A program made the position numbers and the translations under genes. The notes beneath the pieces are model-generated. The model was not told the DNA's origin. It did not search any database and saw only the letters and a program-made list of their open reading frames with translations. From NCBI GenBank assembly GCA_015060555.1, contig SUYG01000037.1:1-64000 (forward strand): 64,000 bases of DNA. Reading direction: 5' to 3'. The stretch comes from Physcousia sp015060555 (GTDB taxonomy: Bacteria; Bacteroidota; Bacteroidia; Bacteroidales; Bacteroidaceae). Positions 24,251 to 32,695 of the stretch are shown piece after piece (position 1 is the stretch's first letter; every line of letters begins with the position of its first letter).

Positions 24251-24838
24251 TCAAGCGAAAAGACGTAGCAAGTGACCAACGCCTTTGCGGATGCTGAGGA
24301 GCCCGAAGTCCTCGGGACGGATAGCCTCGGGGCGCAGCCACAATAACTCACTGGCATCGTCGGCAGCATGTGCGCCCTCGCAGCTGTTGACACGACAGCG
24401 ATAGAACATGTCCATCGTGTGTACCGTGAAGCCGGAATAGACGTACTGATTGGGGATGGAGAACAGGTACTCCACGGCAGCGACGTCCAACCCCGTCTCC
24501 TCCTTCACCTCGCGGATGACGCCTTCCTCGCTGGTCTCATAGAGGTCTGAGAAGCCGCCCGGCAAATCCAAGGTCCCCTTCGCAGGCTCCTTGGCGCGAC
24601 GCACACACAACCACTCGCCTTGATCGTTAACAATCAAGGCAACAGTGGCTGCGGAAGGATTGATATAATAGGTGAAGCCACACGCCTCGCAGTGCTTGGA
24701 CTTGTCGTTGTGCTCAACAAAGCGCGGCGACCCGCATTTGGGGCAGAAGCGGAAGAGATGGAGAGGATGAAGACCCCCTCCCCGCTCCCCCTGAGGAAGA
24801 GTAGAATCCTGATGACTACAGAACGGTTGCTTACTCAT
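24251..24838 (-). CDS. NUDIX hydrolase with N-terminal zinc ribbon
   Basis: The 195-residue protein has a zinc ribbon (FCPKCGSPRF...KHCEACGF, about residues 31-55) and a NUDIX domain whose box reads GGFSDLYETSEEGVIREV then KEETGL (about 94-119), matching Gx5Ex7REUxEExGU. NudC-like members hydrolyse nucleoside diphosphate derivatives; the exact substrate is not visible. Residues about 10-24 (DSTLPQGERGGGLHP) come from a GC-rich palindromic element, and the family N-terminus would be expected to begin right after it, near HPLHLF. The element therefore appears to have supplied a new N-terminal extension. It is eleven bases downstream of the Lrp stop, convergent. Confidence 0.85.
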   Translation of the reverse strand: MSKQPFCSHQDSTLPQGERGGGLHPLHLFRFCPKCGSPRFVEHNDKSKHCEACGFTYYINPSAATVALIVNDQGEWLCVRRAKEPAKGTLDLPGGFSDLYETSEEGVIREVKEETGLDVAAVEYLFSIPNQYVYSGFTVHTMDMFYRCRVNSCEGAHAADDASELLWLRPEAIRPEDFGLLSIRKGVGHLLRLFA

Positions 24839-24900
24839 TAGATGGCAATAGGGAAAAGAATTAACTCTCCCCCTTGAGGGGGAGCGGAGAGGGGGTCTCT
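24770..24900. repeat. Two GC-rich palindromic elements at the NUDIX/peptidase boundary
   Basis: One copy (about 24770-24805, CCCCCTCCCCGCTCCCCCTG) is translated at the NUDIX N-terminus, the other (about 24864-24896, CTCCCCCTTGAGGGGGAG) at the C-terminus of the S46 peptidase. Confidence 0.75.
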
Positions 24901-27173
24901 ATTTCATTCACCAGGTTGTAGGCCCCTCCCCACTTCTCCATCAGCCACAGCACGAAGCGGATATCGACACCGATGCAGCGCTGCAGGTTGCTGTCGAAGC
25001 TGATGTCGGAGCTGAGGGCATCCCAGTTGCCGTCGAAAGCCAGGCCGATGAGCTCGCCACGACCGTTGAACATAGGGCTGCCGCTGTTGCCTCCAGTGAT
25101 GTCATTGGTGGTCAGGAAGCACAGGGGGAGCTGGCGTGTCTTGGCATCAGCATAGCGGCCATAGTCGCCACGCTTGAACAAATCCAGAATCTCTTTCTGC
25201 ACACGATAGTCGGGGTTGTCGGCACCCTTTTCAATCTTCTCGATGAGCGACGGCATAGTAGTCATATAGTCCTGATGAACGCCAGAATTGGTGTAGTCGC
25301 TGACGATGCCATAGCTCATGCGCTGCGTGAAGTTGGCATCGCTGTAGTGGGGCTTGTCCTGTTCCATCTCCAACACCGCCTGCGTCAGCAGGTTCTCGTT
25401 GTAGGCAACGATGGGCGTGGTCGTGGCGATGGTTTTTCCCATCACATGCTTCGCCATGTCAATGATTGCCTGGTTCATGGACATCACGGGGTCGGCAGCC
25501 ACGTAAGCGGCATAGGCCTGTTTGTCGGCCAACGCCTGCTCCTCCTCGGAATCATAGGTCACAGAGGACTTCACGGTGGCGTGGGTAAGCGCGTACCATC
25601 CTTCATAGCTGGTGAGCTTGCTCTTGGCAAAGACATCACGAGCATAGGCGCGATAGTCGTTCTTATATTTCTTACGAATCTCGCTGTAGAAGCTGGGGAG
25701 ATAGCGGCTTCCAACCTGCGTGGCATAGTTCTCCAGCAACGTAGCCATCACCTCCTCATCTACGCGTGCATCGTAATCCTTATAACTATTGCGGACATAC
25801 TCCTCGATGGTCTCACCAGAATAGGATTCATGGTAAACCTGTGACAGGCGTGCAAAAGTGATGATCTCGATGCCACGATAGAAGGTCTCGTTCATGAAGC
25901 CATAGGCATAACGCGCGTCATGGCGCTGCGTATAGGCCTGCTTCAGCGCTGGGAACATCGTGCTGAAACGCTTATGCAACTGTGCATCAGCACTGTACCA
26001 ACGGCGGATGTCCTGCTCGCGCTGCTCCTTCTGGCTGATGATTCCCAGACGCTTGACAGCCTCGTTCATACCCATAGAATTCTTCCAATAGTTCGATGAA
26101 CTGGCATATTTCGAAGCGTATTTGATGCCCACAGAACGGTCCTCAGTCATCCAACGCTTCCACACCTCCTGCTTCACGCCACGTACCTGAATGAGAGGGA
26201 TATTCGACACATTCACGCGCTCGCCGATGCCATAGCTGCTCAAGTAGCGGCTGGTGCTGCCAGGGTAACCGATGGTCATGCAGTAGGAGCCCTGCTCGTA
26301 GCCGTCGAGGCTCACGCGTGCCCAACGCTTCGGATGCAGCGGCACATTTGTATCGCTGTACTCAGCAGGCTGACCGAGCGAGTCGGCATAAACGCGAAAG
26401 ACGCTGAAATCAGCCGTCTGACGCGGCCACATCCAGTTGTCGGTGTCGCCGCCGAACTTGCCTACAGCCTGCGGGACAGTGAACACCAGACGGATGTCGG
26501 AGTACTGGCGGTAGTAGTTCAGGTAGTAAACCGAACCGCCATAGAACGCCTTGCAGTCGCAGGCTACGCCCTTCTCGCCATCCTGTGTGGCCTTCGTCTC
26601 GGCCTTCGCAGAGATGCTGTTGAGGATGCCATTGATATAGTCATCATATATCTCTGCTTTCTCCTTATCCTTCAAGGTCTTACCCTTGGCCTTGGCGGCA
26701 TAGATGCTGTCCAGTTCGTGGTTCACCTGTGCCGTGACATCCACTGTACGCTGCCAGATTCTCACGAAGAGATCCTTGGCGGGACGCTCCTCCTCGCGTG
26801 AACGAGCCACAAAGCCATTCCCCAGGATGTCATCCTCGGGGGTCGAGAGCTGTTGGATGGCACGGAAGCCACAGTGGTGGTTGGTGAACAGGAGGCCGTC
26901 GGCACTCACAATGACACCCGAACAGTAGCCCGAAAAGTTAACAACACAATCCTTCAGCGATATACCATCCTCGCCATAAAGCTCTGCATCAGTGAGTTGT
27001 AGGCCCAGTCCCCTGGCCAAAGCCATCGCCTTGGGATCGGTCTTTCCCAACAACCACATCCCCTCATCGGCATGGGCAGTGCTGCCTGTCGTTATCCAAG
27101 AAGTAAAAGGTGCTGCCATCAAGGCGGCACAAACCAATAAGAACCTGCTGAACAGTTGAAATTCTTTAATCAT
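24861..27173 (-). CDS. S46 family dipeptidyl-peptidase, DPP7-like
   Basis: The 770-residue secreted or periplasmic serine peptidase removes dipeptides from peptide N-termini, feeding amino-acid use. A signal peptide precedes DEGMWLLG, the usual mature start. The catalytic His is in FTNHHCGF (His 99/100) and the Ser in GGNSGSPMF (near 697). The S1-pocket segment reads GLAFDGNWDALSSDI: the Gly after FD is the DPP7-type residue (hydrophobic P1), whereas DPP11 enzymes have Arg there for acidic P1. The last residues (TPSPLPLKGES) are encoded by a GC-rich palindromic element and replace or extend the normal tail. A TACCTTTG box lies about 25 bases upstream. Confidence 0.93.
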   Translation of the reverse strand: MIKEFQLFSRFLLVCAALMAAPFTSWITTGSTAHADEGMWLLGKTDPKAMALARGLGLQLTDAELYGEDGISLKDCVVNFSGYCSGVIVSADGLLFTNHHCGFRAIQQLSTPEDDILGNGFVARSREEERPAKDLFVRIWQRTVDVTAQVNHELDSIYAAKAKGKTLKDKEKAEIYDDYINGILNSISAKAETKATQDGEKGVACDCKAFYGGSVYYLNYYRQYSDIRLVFTVPQAVGKFGGDTDNWMWPRQTADFSVFRVYADSLGQPAEYSDTNVPLHPKRWARVSLDGYEQGSYCMTIGYPGSTSRYLSSYGIGERVNVSNIPLIQVRGVKQEVWKRWMTEDRSVGIKYASKYASSSNYWKNSMGMNEAVKRLGIISQKEQREQDIRRWYSADAQLHKRFSTMFPALKQAYTQRHDARYAYGFMNETFYRGIEIITFARLSQVYHESYSGETIEEYVRNSYKDYDARVDEEVMATLLENYATQVGSRYLPSFYSEIRKKYKNDYRAYARDVFAKSKLTSYEGWYALTHATVKSSVTYDSEEEQALADKQAYAAYVAADPVMSMNQAIIDMAKHVMGKTIATTTPIVAYNENLLTQAVLEMEQDKPHYSDANFTQRMSYGIVSDYTNSGVHQDYMTTMPSLIEKIEKGADNPDYRVQKEILDLFKRGDYGRYADAKTRQLPLCFLTTNDITGGNSGSPMFNGRGELIGLAFDGNWDALSSDISFDSNLQRCIGVDIRFVLWLMEKWGGAYNLVNEIETPSPLPLKGES

Positions 27174-27199
27174 AAGAGCTGATGTTTTTGTTTACGATG

Positions 27200-27207
27200 C
27201 AAAGGTA
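27200..27207 (-). promoter_or_regulatory. -7 box TACCTTTG of the S46 peptidase
   Basis: On the minus strand CTCTACCTTTGCATCG lies 26 bases before the start codon. Confidence 0.7.
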
Positions 27208-27353
27208 GAGATAATCTTCGAAACGAAACAAGTTTTTTACCTACTTTTAGCTCCCGCTGTCTACTTTCACCCGAAAAACATTCTTTTGGGCAGTAAAAAA
27301 GCGACGATACCAAAAAAGTAAGACGAAAGTTTTGTCACCCGACAAATTTTGCT

Positions 27354-27361
27354 TATTTTTG
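27354..27361 (+). promoter_or_regulatory. -7 box TATTTTTG of the V-ATPase operon
   Basis: GCTTATTTTTGCACGC lies 41 bases before the first V-ATPase gene. The spacing to that start and the AT-rich flank fit a single operon promoter. Confidence 0.65.
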
Positions 27362-27402
27362 CACGCAAAATGTAATCACTCAAACAAAAGACGTCTTTAT
27401 AA

Positions 27403-27990
27403 ATGGAAAAAATTCAAGAACTCACTGACAAAATCCGACGCGAAGGTGTTGAGAAAGGTCAGGAAGAAGCTGCACAGATTATTGCGCAGGCAAAAGAGCA
27501 GGCCGCCAAGATTGTGGCGCAGGCAAAAGAGCAGGCCGAGGCTATCGCCGCACAAGCGAAGAAAGCGGCTGCAGAACTGGATCAGAACACGAAGAGCGAG
27601 TTGAAGCTGTACATGGGACAGGCCATCAACGCGCTGAAAAGCGAGATCACCAATATCATCTCTGACAAGGTCGTAGCAGAAAGTGTGAAGAAGCTGACCG
27701 ATGACAAGGATTTCCTGGGCAAGTTCACGGTGGCATTGGCCACGGAATGGGCTAAGCAGGGCGACATCGTCATCAGCTCCGCCGATGCCGAAGGGCTGAA
27801 GACCTACTTCGCCCGCGAGGCTAAGGCTCTGCTGGACAAGGGCGTGAAGATCGAAAAGGTGAACGGCCGTCAGACACTCTTCACCGTAGAACCCGCCGAC
27901 GGCAGCTACCGCGTGGATTTCGGCAAAGAGGAACTGGAAAACTACTTCAAGAACTTCCTCCGTCCACAACTCATCGAAATGCTCTTCTAA
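27403..27990 (+). CDS. atpE: V-type ATPase subunit E
   Basis: The 195-residue peripheral-stalk protein begins with a long charged coiled coil (about residues 1-70, with an internal AQAKEQAAKIVAQAKEQAE-like duplication) and ends with the globular E-subunit domain (FFKNFLRP near the C-terminus). It would help link the A3B3 head to the membrane sector. First gene of the V-ATPase operon, with the promoter 41 bases upstream. Confidence 0.85.
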   Translation: MEKIQELTDKIRREGVEKGQEEAAQIIAQAKEQAAKIVAQAKEQAEAIAAQAKKAAAELDQNTKSELKLYMGQAINALKSEITNIISDKVVAESVKKLTDDKDFLGKFTVALATEWAKQGDIVISSADAEGLKTYFAREAKALLDKGVKIEKVNGRQTLFTVEPADGSYRVDFGKEELENYFKNFLRPQLIEMLF

Positions 27991-28020
27991 TGTAGTTGAT
28001 AAGTAATCAACTAAAAATAT

Positions 28021-28866
28021 ATGGCAAATTACTATTGTCTAATGGCCAGCCTGCCAGACATCCAGCTCAGCGATGCCAAGCCCCAACTCAACATCCTCCA
28101 GCTGAAGGAGGAGATGGCGCCTGTCATCGACCCGAAGGATGAGCAGTTGCTTTACTACTACTTCCTGCGCTTCGACTGCGAGAACCTGGTGCGCCTACTG
28201 GCAAACCCCGAGGCAGACATTGACGAGCGCGGCAACTTCAGCCGTGAGCAGTACGAGGACCTGATGCGTAGCGCCCGCGAGTTGAACTTCAACGTACACC
28301 GCTTTCCGGCTTTCATGTCCATCTTTGCACGTGAGTACCCCTACAACAGTGGAAAGGAAGGATGGTTCGCCCGCGACGCCATGATGTTGGCATACTATGA
28401 ATATGCCTGCACAGTGCCAAACAAGATGATGGCCAAGTGGTACCAGCTGAACCTGGACATCCAGAACATCCTCACGGCACTCATCGCACGCAAGCAGGGA
28501 TGGCAGATTTCCAACTATGTGCAGGGCGGTGGCCCCGTGGTGGAAGCCATTCTGGAACACGCGAACCAACACGACTTCGACCTCGCTGGGGATTTTGAAT
28601 ATGTGAAGGAGCTGATGCACTGCGCCGACACCGAAGACCCGGTGGAGAAAGAGCGCCAGATCGATGCCCTCCGCTGGAACTGGCTGGAGGAGCAGACCTT
28701 CCTGGAGCCCTTTGACATCAACGCACTCTTCAGCTATCTCGCTCGCACGGAGATGCTGGAACGCTGGTCGCTGTTAGATGTCGAACAAGGAAAGAACCGT
28801 TTCACGGAGATTATAGAAAACCTCAGAGGCTCTGCTAAGGTGCCTGAGGAATTCGTAAGAAAATAA
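28021..28866 (+). CDS. DUF2764 protein of the V-ATPase operon (subunit C-like)
   Basis: The 281-residue protein begins MANYYCLMASLPDI and is largely helical, matching DUF2764, a family found in V-ATPase operons of Bacteroidetes at the position where subunit C is found in other bacteria. The usual view is that it acts as the central-stalk or adaptor subunit C; this is by position and size. It lies 30 bases behind subunit E. No subunit F gene is visible, as is common for this phylum. Confidence 0.82.
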   Translation: MANYYCLMASLPDIQLSDAKPQLNILQLKEEMAPVIDPKDEQLLYYYFLRFDCENLVRLLANPEADIDERGNFSREQYEDLMRSARELNFNVHRFPAFMSIFAREYPYNSGKEGWFARDAMMLAYYEYACTVPNKMMAKWYQLNLDIQNILTALIARKQGWQISNYVQGGGPVVEAILEHANQHDFDLAGDFEYVKELMHCADTEDPVEKERQIDALRWNWLEEQTFLEPFDINALFSYLARTEMLERWSLLDVEQGKNRFTEIIENLRGSAKVPEEFVRK

Positions 28867-28984
28867 AGACCCACCCCCGACCTCCCTATAAGAGAGGGGA
28901 CAGGCACTTTCAAGGAATGAAATATAACAATAAATAGCAAGGGCTTCTACCCCCTCCCTTATAGGGAGGGCGGGGGGAGAGTCC
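28867..28984. repeat. Two opposed GC-rich palindromic elements inside the V-ATPase operon
   Basis: ACCCACCCCCGACCTCCC (about 28871-28888) with GAGAGGGGACAGG, and CCCCCTCCC/GGGAGGGCGGGGGG (about 28951-28976), are separated by about 45 AT-rich bases. This 128-base gap is the only large spacer in the operon. Confidence 0.8.
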
Positions 28985-28994
28985 GATTATTACT

Positions 28995-30734
28995 ATGACA
29001 AAAGGAACAGTAAGTGGCGTTATCGCCAACATGGTAACGCTCCGCGTAGATGGCCCGGTGAAGCAGGGTGAAATCTGCTACATCGAGACAGGCGGCGACC
29101 GCCTCATGAGTGAGGTCATCAAGGTCGTCGGTCAGGATGTCTATGTGCAGGTATTCGAGAGCACCCGCGGCCTGAAGGTGGGTGCTGTGGCTGAGTTCAC
29201 AGGCCACATGCTCGAGGTGCAGCTCGCACCGGGCATGCTCAGCAAGAACTATGATGGTCTGCAGAATGACCTTGATAAGATGGAGGGTGTCTTCCTTAAG
29301 CGCGGTCAATATACCGACCCGCTCGACCGCGAACGCCTCTGGGACTTCGAACCCATCGTGAAAGTCGGCGACAAAGTCATTGCCAGCGACTGGCTCGGAA
29401 AGGTCGAGGAGAACCATCAGCCGCTGAAAATCATGGCTCCCTTCCAGATGGAGGGCACCGCTACGGTGAAGAAAATTGCCCCCGCAGGACAGTACAAGGT
29501 TGATGACACCATCGCCACCCTCACCCTTGAGGACGGCACGGACTTAGACGTCAACATGATTCAGCACTGGCCCGTAAAGTTCGCCATGACGAACTACAAG
29601 GAGAAGCCGCGTCCCTTCAAGCTCTTGGAGACCAGCGTCCGCACCATCGATACCTTTAACCCCATCGTAGAGGGTGGCACGGGCTTCATCCCCGGTCCCT
29701 TCGGTACGGGTAAGACAGTGCTGCAGCACGCCATCTCCAAGCAGGCCGAAGCCGACATCGTGATTATCGCTGCCTGCGGTGAGCGTGCCAATGAGGTGGT
29801 GGAAATCTTCACCGAGTTCCCCGAACTCGAAGACCCACACACAGGCCGCAAGCTGATGGAGCGCACCATTATCATCGCCAACACATCGAACATGCCTGTA
29901 GCCGCCCGTGAGGCTTCCGTATATACTGCCATGACGATGGCCGAGTACTACCGCTCGATGGGTCTGCGCGTGCTGCTGATGGCCGACTCCACCAGCCGTT
30001 GGGCGCAGGCGCTGCGCGAGATGTCCAACCGCATGGAGGAACTCCCTGGCCCCGATGCCTTCCCCATGGACCTCTCAGCCCTGATCTCCAACTTCTACGG
30101 TCGTGCAGGTTATGTCTATCTGAACAATGGCGAGGTGGGCAGCATCACCTTCATCGGTACGGTGTCACCGGCTGGTGGTAACCTCAAGGAGCCCGTCACC
30201 GAGAGCACGAAGAAGGTGGCTCGTTGCTTCTACGCCCTTGAGCAGGAGCGTGCTGACAAGAAGCGCTATCCCGCCGTGAACCCCATCGACTCCTATTCCA
30301 AGTATCTGGAATACCCCGAGTTCGAGGCTTATATCAAGGAGCACATCAACGACAAATGGATTCCTAAAGTTCTGGACCTGAAAACCAGGATGCAGCGCGG
30401 TAAGGAAATTGCCGAACAGATCAACATCCTCGGTGACGACGGCGTGCCCGTGGACTACCACGTCACATTCTGGAAGTCTGAGATCATCGACTACGTCTTG
30501 TTGCAACAGGACGCTTTTGACGAGGTCGATGCCGTCACACCGCTGGAGCGTCAGGAGGAGATTCTGAACCTTGTGACTGAAATCTGCGAACGCAATTTCA
30601 AGTTCGACAACTTCCTCGAGGTCACCGATTTCTTCCGCAAGCTCATCAACCTGTGCAAGCAGTGGAACTACAGCCCGTACAAGAGCGAACAGTACTACGA
30701 TTTCAAGAAGCAAATTGAGGAATTCATCAAATAA
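28995..30734 (+). CDS. atpA: V-type ATPase catalytic subunit A
   Basis: The 579-residue catalytic subunit carries Walker A GPFGTGKT (near residue 235), the non-homologous insert after the N-terminal barrel (about 115-185), and the downstream catalytic segments ACGERANEVVEIF and DSTSRWAQALREMSNRMEELPG. It binds and hydrolyses or makes ATP in the A3B3 head. Six bases separate it from subunit B. Bacteroidales V-ATPases may couple to H+ or Na+; the deciding proteolipid is not in this window. Confidence 0.96.
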   Translation: MTKGTVSGVIANMVTLRVDGPVKQGEICYIETGGDRLMSEVIKVVGQDVYVQVFESTRGLKVGAVAEFTGHMLEVQLAPGMLSKNYDGLQNDLDKMEGVFLKRGQYTDPLDRERLWDFEPIVKVGDKVIASDWLGKVEENHQPLKIMAPFQMEGTATVKKIAPAGQYKVDDTIATLTLEDGTDLDVNMIQHWPVKFAMTNYKEKPRPFKLLETSVRTIDTFNPIVEGGTGFIPGPFGTGKTVLQHAISKQAEADIVIIAACGERANEVVEIFTEFPELEDPHTGRKLMERTIIIANTSNMPVAAREASVYTAMTMAEYYRSMGLRVLLMADSTSRWAQALREMSNRMEELPGPDAFPMDLSALISNFYGRAGYVYLNNGEVGSITFIGTVSPAGGNLKEPVTESTKKVARCFYALEQERADKKRYPAVNPIDSYSKYLEYPEFEAYIKEHINDKWIPKVLDLKTRMQRGKEIAEQINILGDDGVPVDYHVTFWKSEIIDYVLLQQDAFDEVDAVTPLERQEEILNLVTEICERNFKFDNFLEVTDFFRKLINLCKQWNYSPYKSEQYYDFKKQIEEFIK

Positions 30735-30739
30735 CAGTT

Positions 30740-32062
30740 ATGGCACAAGCTTTTCAAAAAATCTATACAAAAATCAGCCAGATCACGAAGGCTACCTGCT
30801 CGCTGAAGGCAACAGGCGTAGGCTACGACGAACTGGCCACCATCAACGGCAAGCTTGCCCAGGTGGTGAAAATCATGGGCGACAATGTTACGCTGCAGGT
30901 ATTTGAAGGCACGGGTGGCATCCCCACCAACGCCGAAGTCGTATTTCTCGGCCATTCGCCCTCACTGAAGGTCAGCGAGCAGCTCGCCGGTCGCTTCTTC
31001 AACGCTTACGGAGAGCCTATCGACGGCGGTCCTGCCATCGAAGGTAAAGAAGTACCTATTGGCGGTCCCAGCGTGAACCCTGTGCGCCGCAAACAACCCA
31101 GTGAACTCATCGCTACGGGTATCGCCGGTATCGACTTGAACAACACCCTCGTATCCGGTCAGAAGATTCCTTTCTTCGCTGACCCCGACCAGCCTTTCAA
31201 CGAAGTCATGGCCATGGTGGCCCTGCGCGCTAAGGTTGATAAGATTATCCTGGGCGGAATGGGTATGACCAACGATGACTATTACTTCTTCAAGAACACG
31301 TTCAGCAACGCTGGCGCACTCGACCGCATTATCTCGTTCATGAATACCACCGAAGACCCCGCCGTGGAGCGTCTGCTGATTCCCGACATGGCGCTGACAG
31401 CTGCTGAGTACTTCGCTGTGGAGAAACACGAGACGGTGCTCGTGCTGCTCACCGATATGACCTCCTATGCGGACTCCCTCTCTATCGTGTCCAACCGTAT
31501 GGATCAGATTCCTTCAAAGGACTCCATGCCCGGCTCCCTTTACTCCGATTTAGCAAAAATCTACGAGAAGGCTGTGCAGTTCCCCGAAGAAGCTGGCGGC
31601 GGCAGTATCACCATCATCGCCGTGACAACGCTCTCCGGCGGCGACATCACACACGCCGTGCCGGATAACACGGGTTACATCACCGAGGGTCAGCTCTATC
31701 TGCGTCGCGACTCCGATGTGGGCAAGGTCATCGTAGATCCGTTCCGCTCGCTGTCACGCCTGAAGCAGCTCGTGGCTGGTAAGAAGACCCGCAAGGACCA
31801 CTCGCAGGTCATGAATGCCGCCATCCGTCTGTACTCCGACGCCGCCAACGCCAAAACGAAATTGGAGAACGGTTTCGACCTCACCGACTACGACAACCGC
31901 TGTCTGAAGTTTGCAAAGGAGTATGCCACATCGATCCTCGCCATTGACGTCAATGTGGATACAACCGAGATGCTTGATGTCACATGGAAGCTCTTCCATG
32001 ATAACTTCAGCCTTGAAGAAGTCAACATCAAGAAGGAGTTCACAGATATTTACTGGAAATAA
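30740..32062 (+). CDS. atpB: V-type ATPase regulatory subunit B
   Basis: The 440-residue non-catalytic head subunit lacks a P-loop and retains the ATP synthase alpha/beta fold with the segments YADSLSIVSNRMDQIPSKDSMPG-like (SNRMDQIPSKDSMPG seen near residue 252) and PSLSRLKQ-like FRSLSRLKQL near 334. It forms the A3B3 hexamer with the preceding subunit. Its stop abuts the subunit D start without a gap. Confidence 0.95.
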   Translation: MAQAFQKIYTKISQITKATCSLKATGVGYDELATINGKLAQVVKIMGDNVTLQVFEGTGGIPTNAEVVFLGHSPSLKVSEQLAGRFFNAYGEPIDGGPAIEGKEVPIGGPSVNPVRRKQPSELIATGIAGIDLNNTLVSGQKIPFFADPDQPFNEVMAMVALRAKVDKIILGGMGMTNDDYYFFKNTFSNAGALDRIISFMNTTEDPAVERLLIPDMALTAAEYFAVEKHETVLVLLTDMTSYADSLSIVSNRMDQIPSKDSMPGSLYSDLAKIYEKAVQFPEEAGGGSITIIAVTTLSGGDITHAVPDNTGYITEGQLYLRRDSDVGKVIVDPFRSLSRLKQLVAGKKTRKDHSQVMNAAIRLYSDAANAKTKLENGFDLTDYDNRCLKFAKEYATSILAIDVNVDTTEMLDVTWKLFHDNFSLEEVNIKKEFTDIYWK

Positions 32063-32695
32063 ATGGCTATCAAATTTCAATACAACAAAACATCGCTCCA
32101 GCAGATTGAGAAACAGCTGAAGATGCGCCAGCGGACCTTGCCTATCATCAAGAACAAGGAAACCGCACTGCGTCTGGAGGTGAAGCGCTGCAAGGAAGAG
32201 GTGGCTGAGTTGGAAGTACGGCTGAAGCAACAAATCGCTGGCTACGAGAACATGTACGCACTCTGGGGCGAGTTTGATGCTACGCTGGTGGAACTGAAAG
32301 ATGTCGAGATAGAACGCAAGAAGGTGGCGGGTGTCGTTGTACCCGTTCTCACCAACATCCGTCTTGAAGCCAAGCCCTTTGGTATCTTCAGTGCCCCCAA
32401 ATGGTACTTCGACGGCATCAAACTACTGCACGGCCTCGCCAAGACAGCCGTGGAGCGTGAGTTCGCCGTTGCCAAGCAGGACCTGCTGGACCACGCACGT
32501 CGAAAGACCACGCAGAAGGTAAACCTCTTCGAGAAGGTGCAGATTCCCGGTTTCCAGGAAGCGGTGCGCAAGATTAAACGTTTCATGGAGGACGAGGAGA
32601 ACCTCTCCAAGTCATCACAAAAGATTCTCAAGTCACTGCAGGAAAAACGTGCTGTAGCTGAAGAGGAAGAAGCAAGAAAGGAGGACGCAGCATGA
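32063..32695 (+). CDS. atpD: V-type ATPase subunit D
   Basis: The 210-residue protein is almost entirely helical coiled coil (N-terminal KTSLQQIEKQLKMRQRTLP and C-terminal RKIKRFMEDEENLS segments), as expected for the rotor shaft subunit D of V-ATPases. It starts immediately after the subunit B stop and overlaps the subunit I start by four bases (ATGA). Confidence 0.9.
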   Translation: MAIKFQYNKTSLQQIEKQLKMRQRTLPIIKNKETALRLEVKRCKEEVAELEVRLKQQIAGYENMYALWGEFDATLVELKDVEIERKKVAGVVVPVLTNIRLEAKPFGIFSAPKWYFDGIKLLHGLAKTAVEREFAVAKQDLLDHARRKTTQKVNLFEKVQIPGFQEAVRKIKRFMEDEENLSKSSQKILKSLQEKRAVAEEEEARKEDAA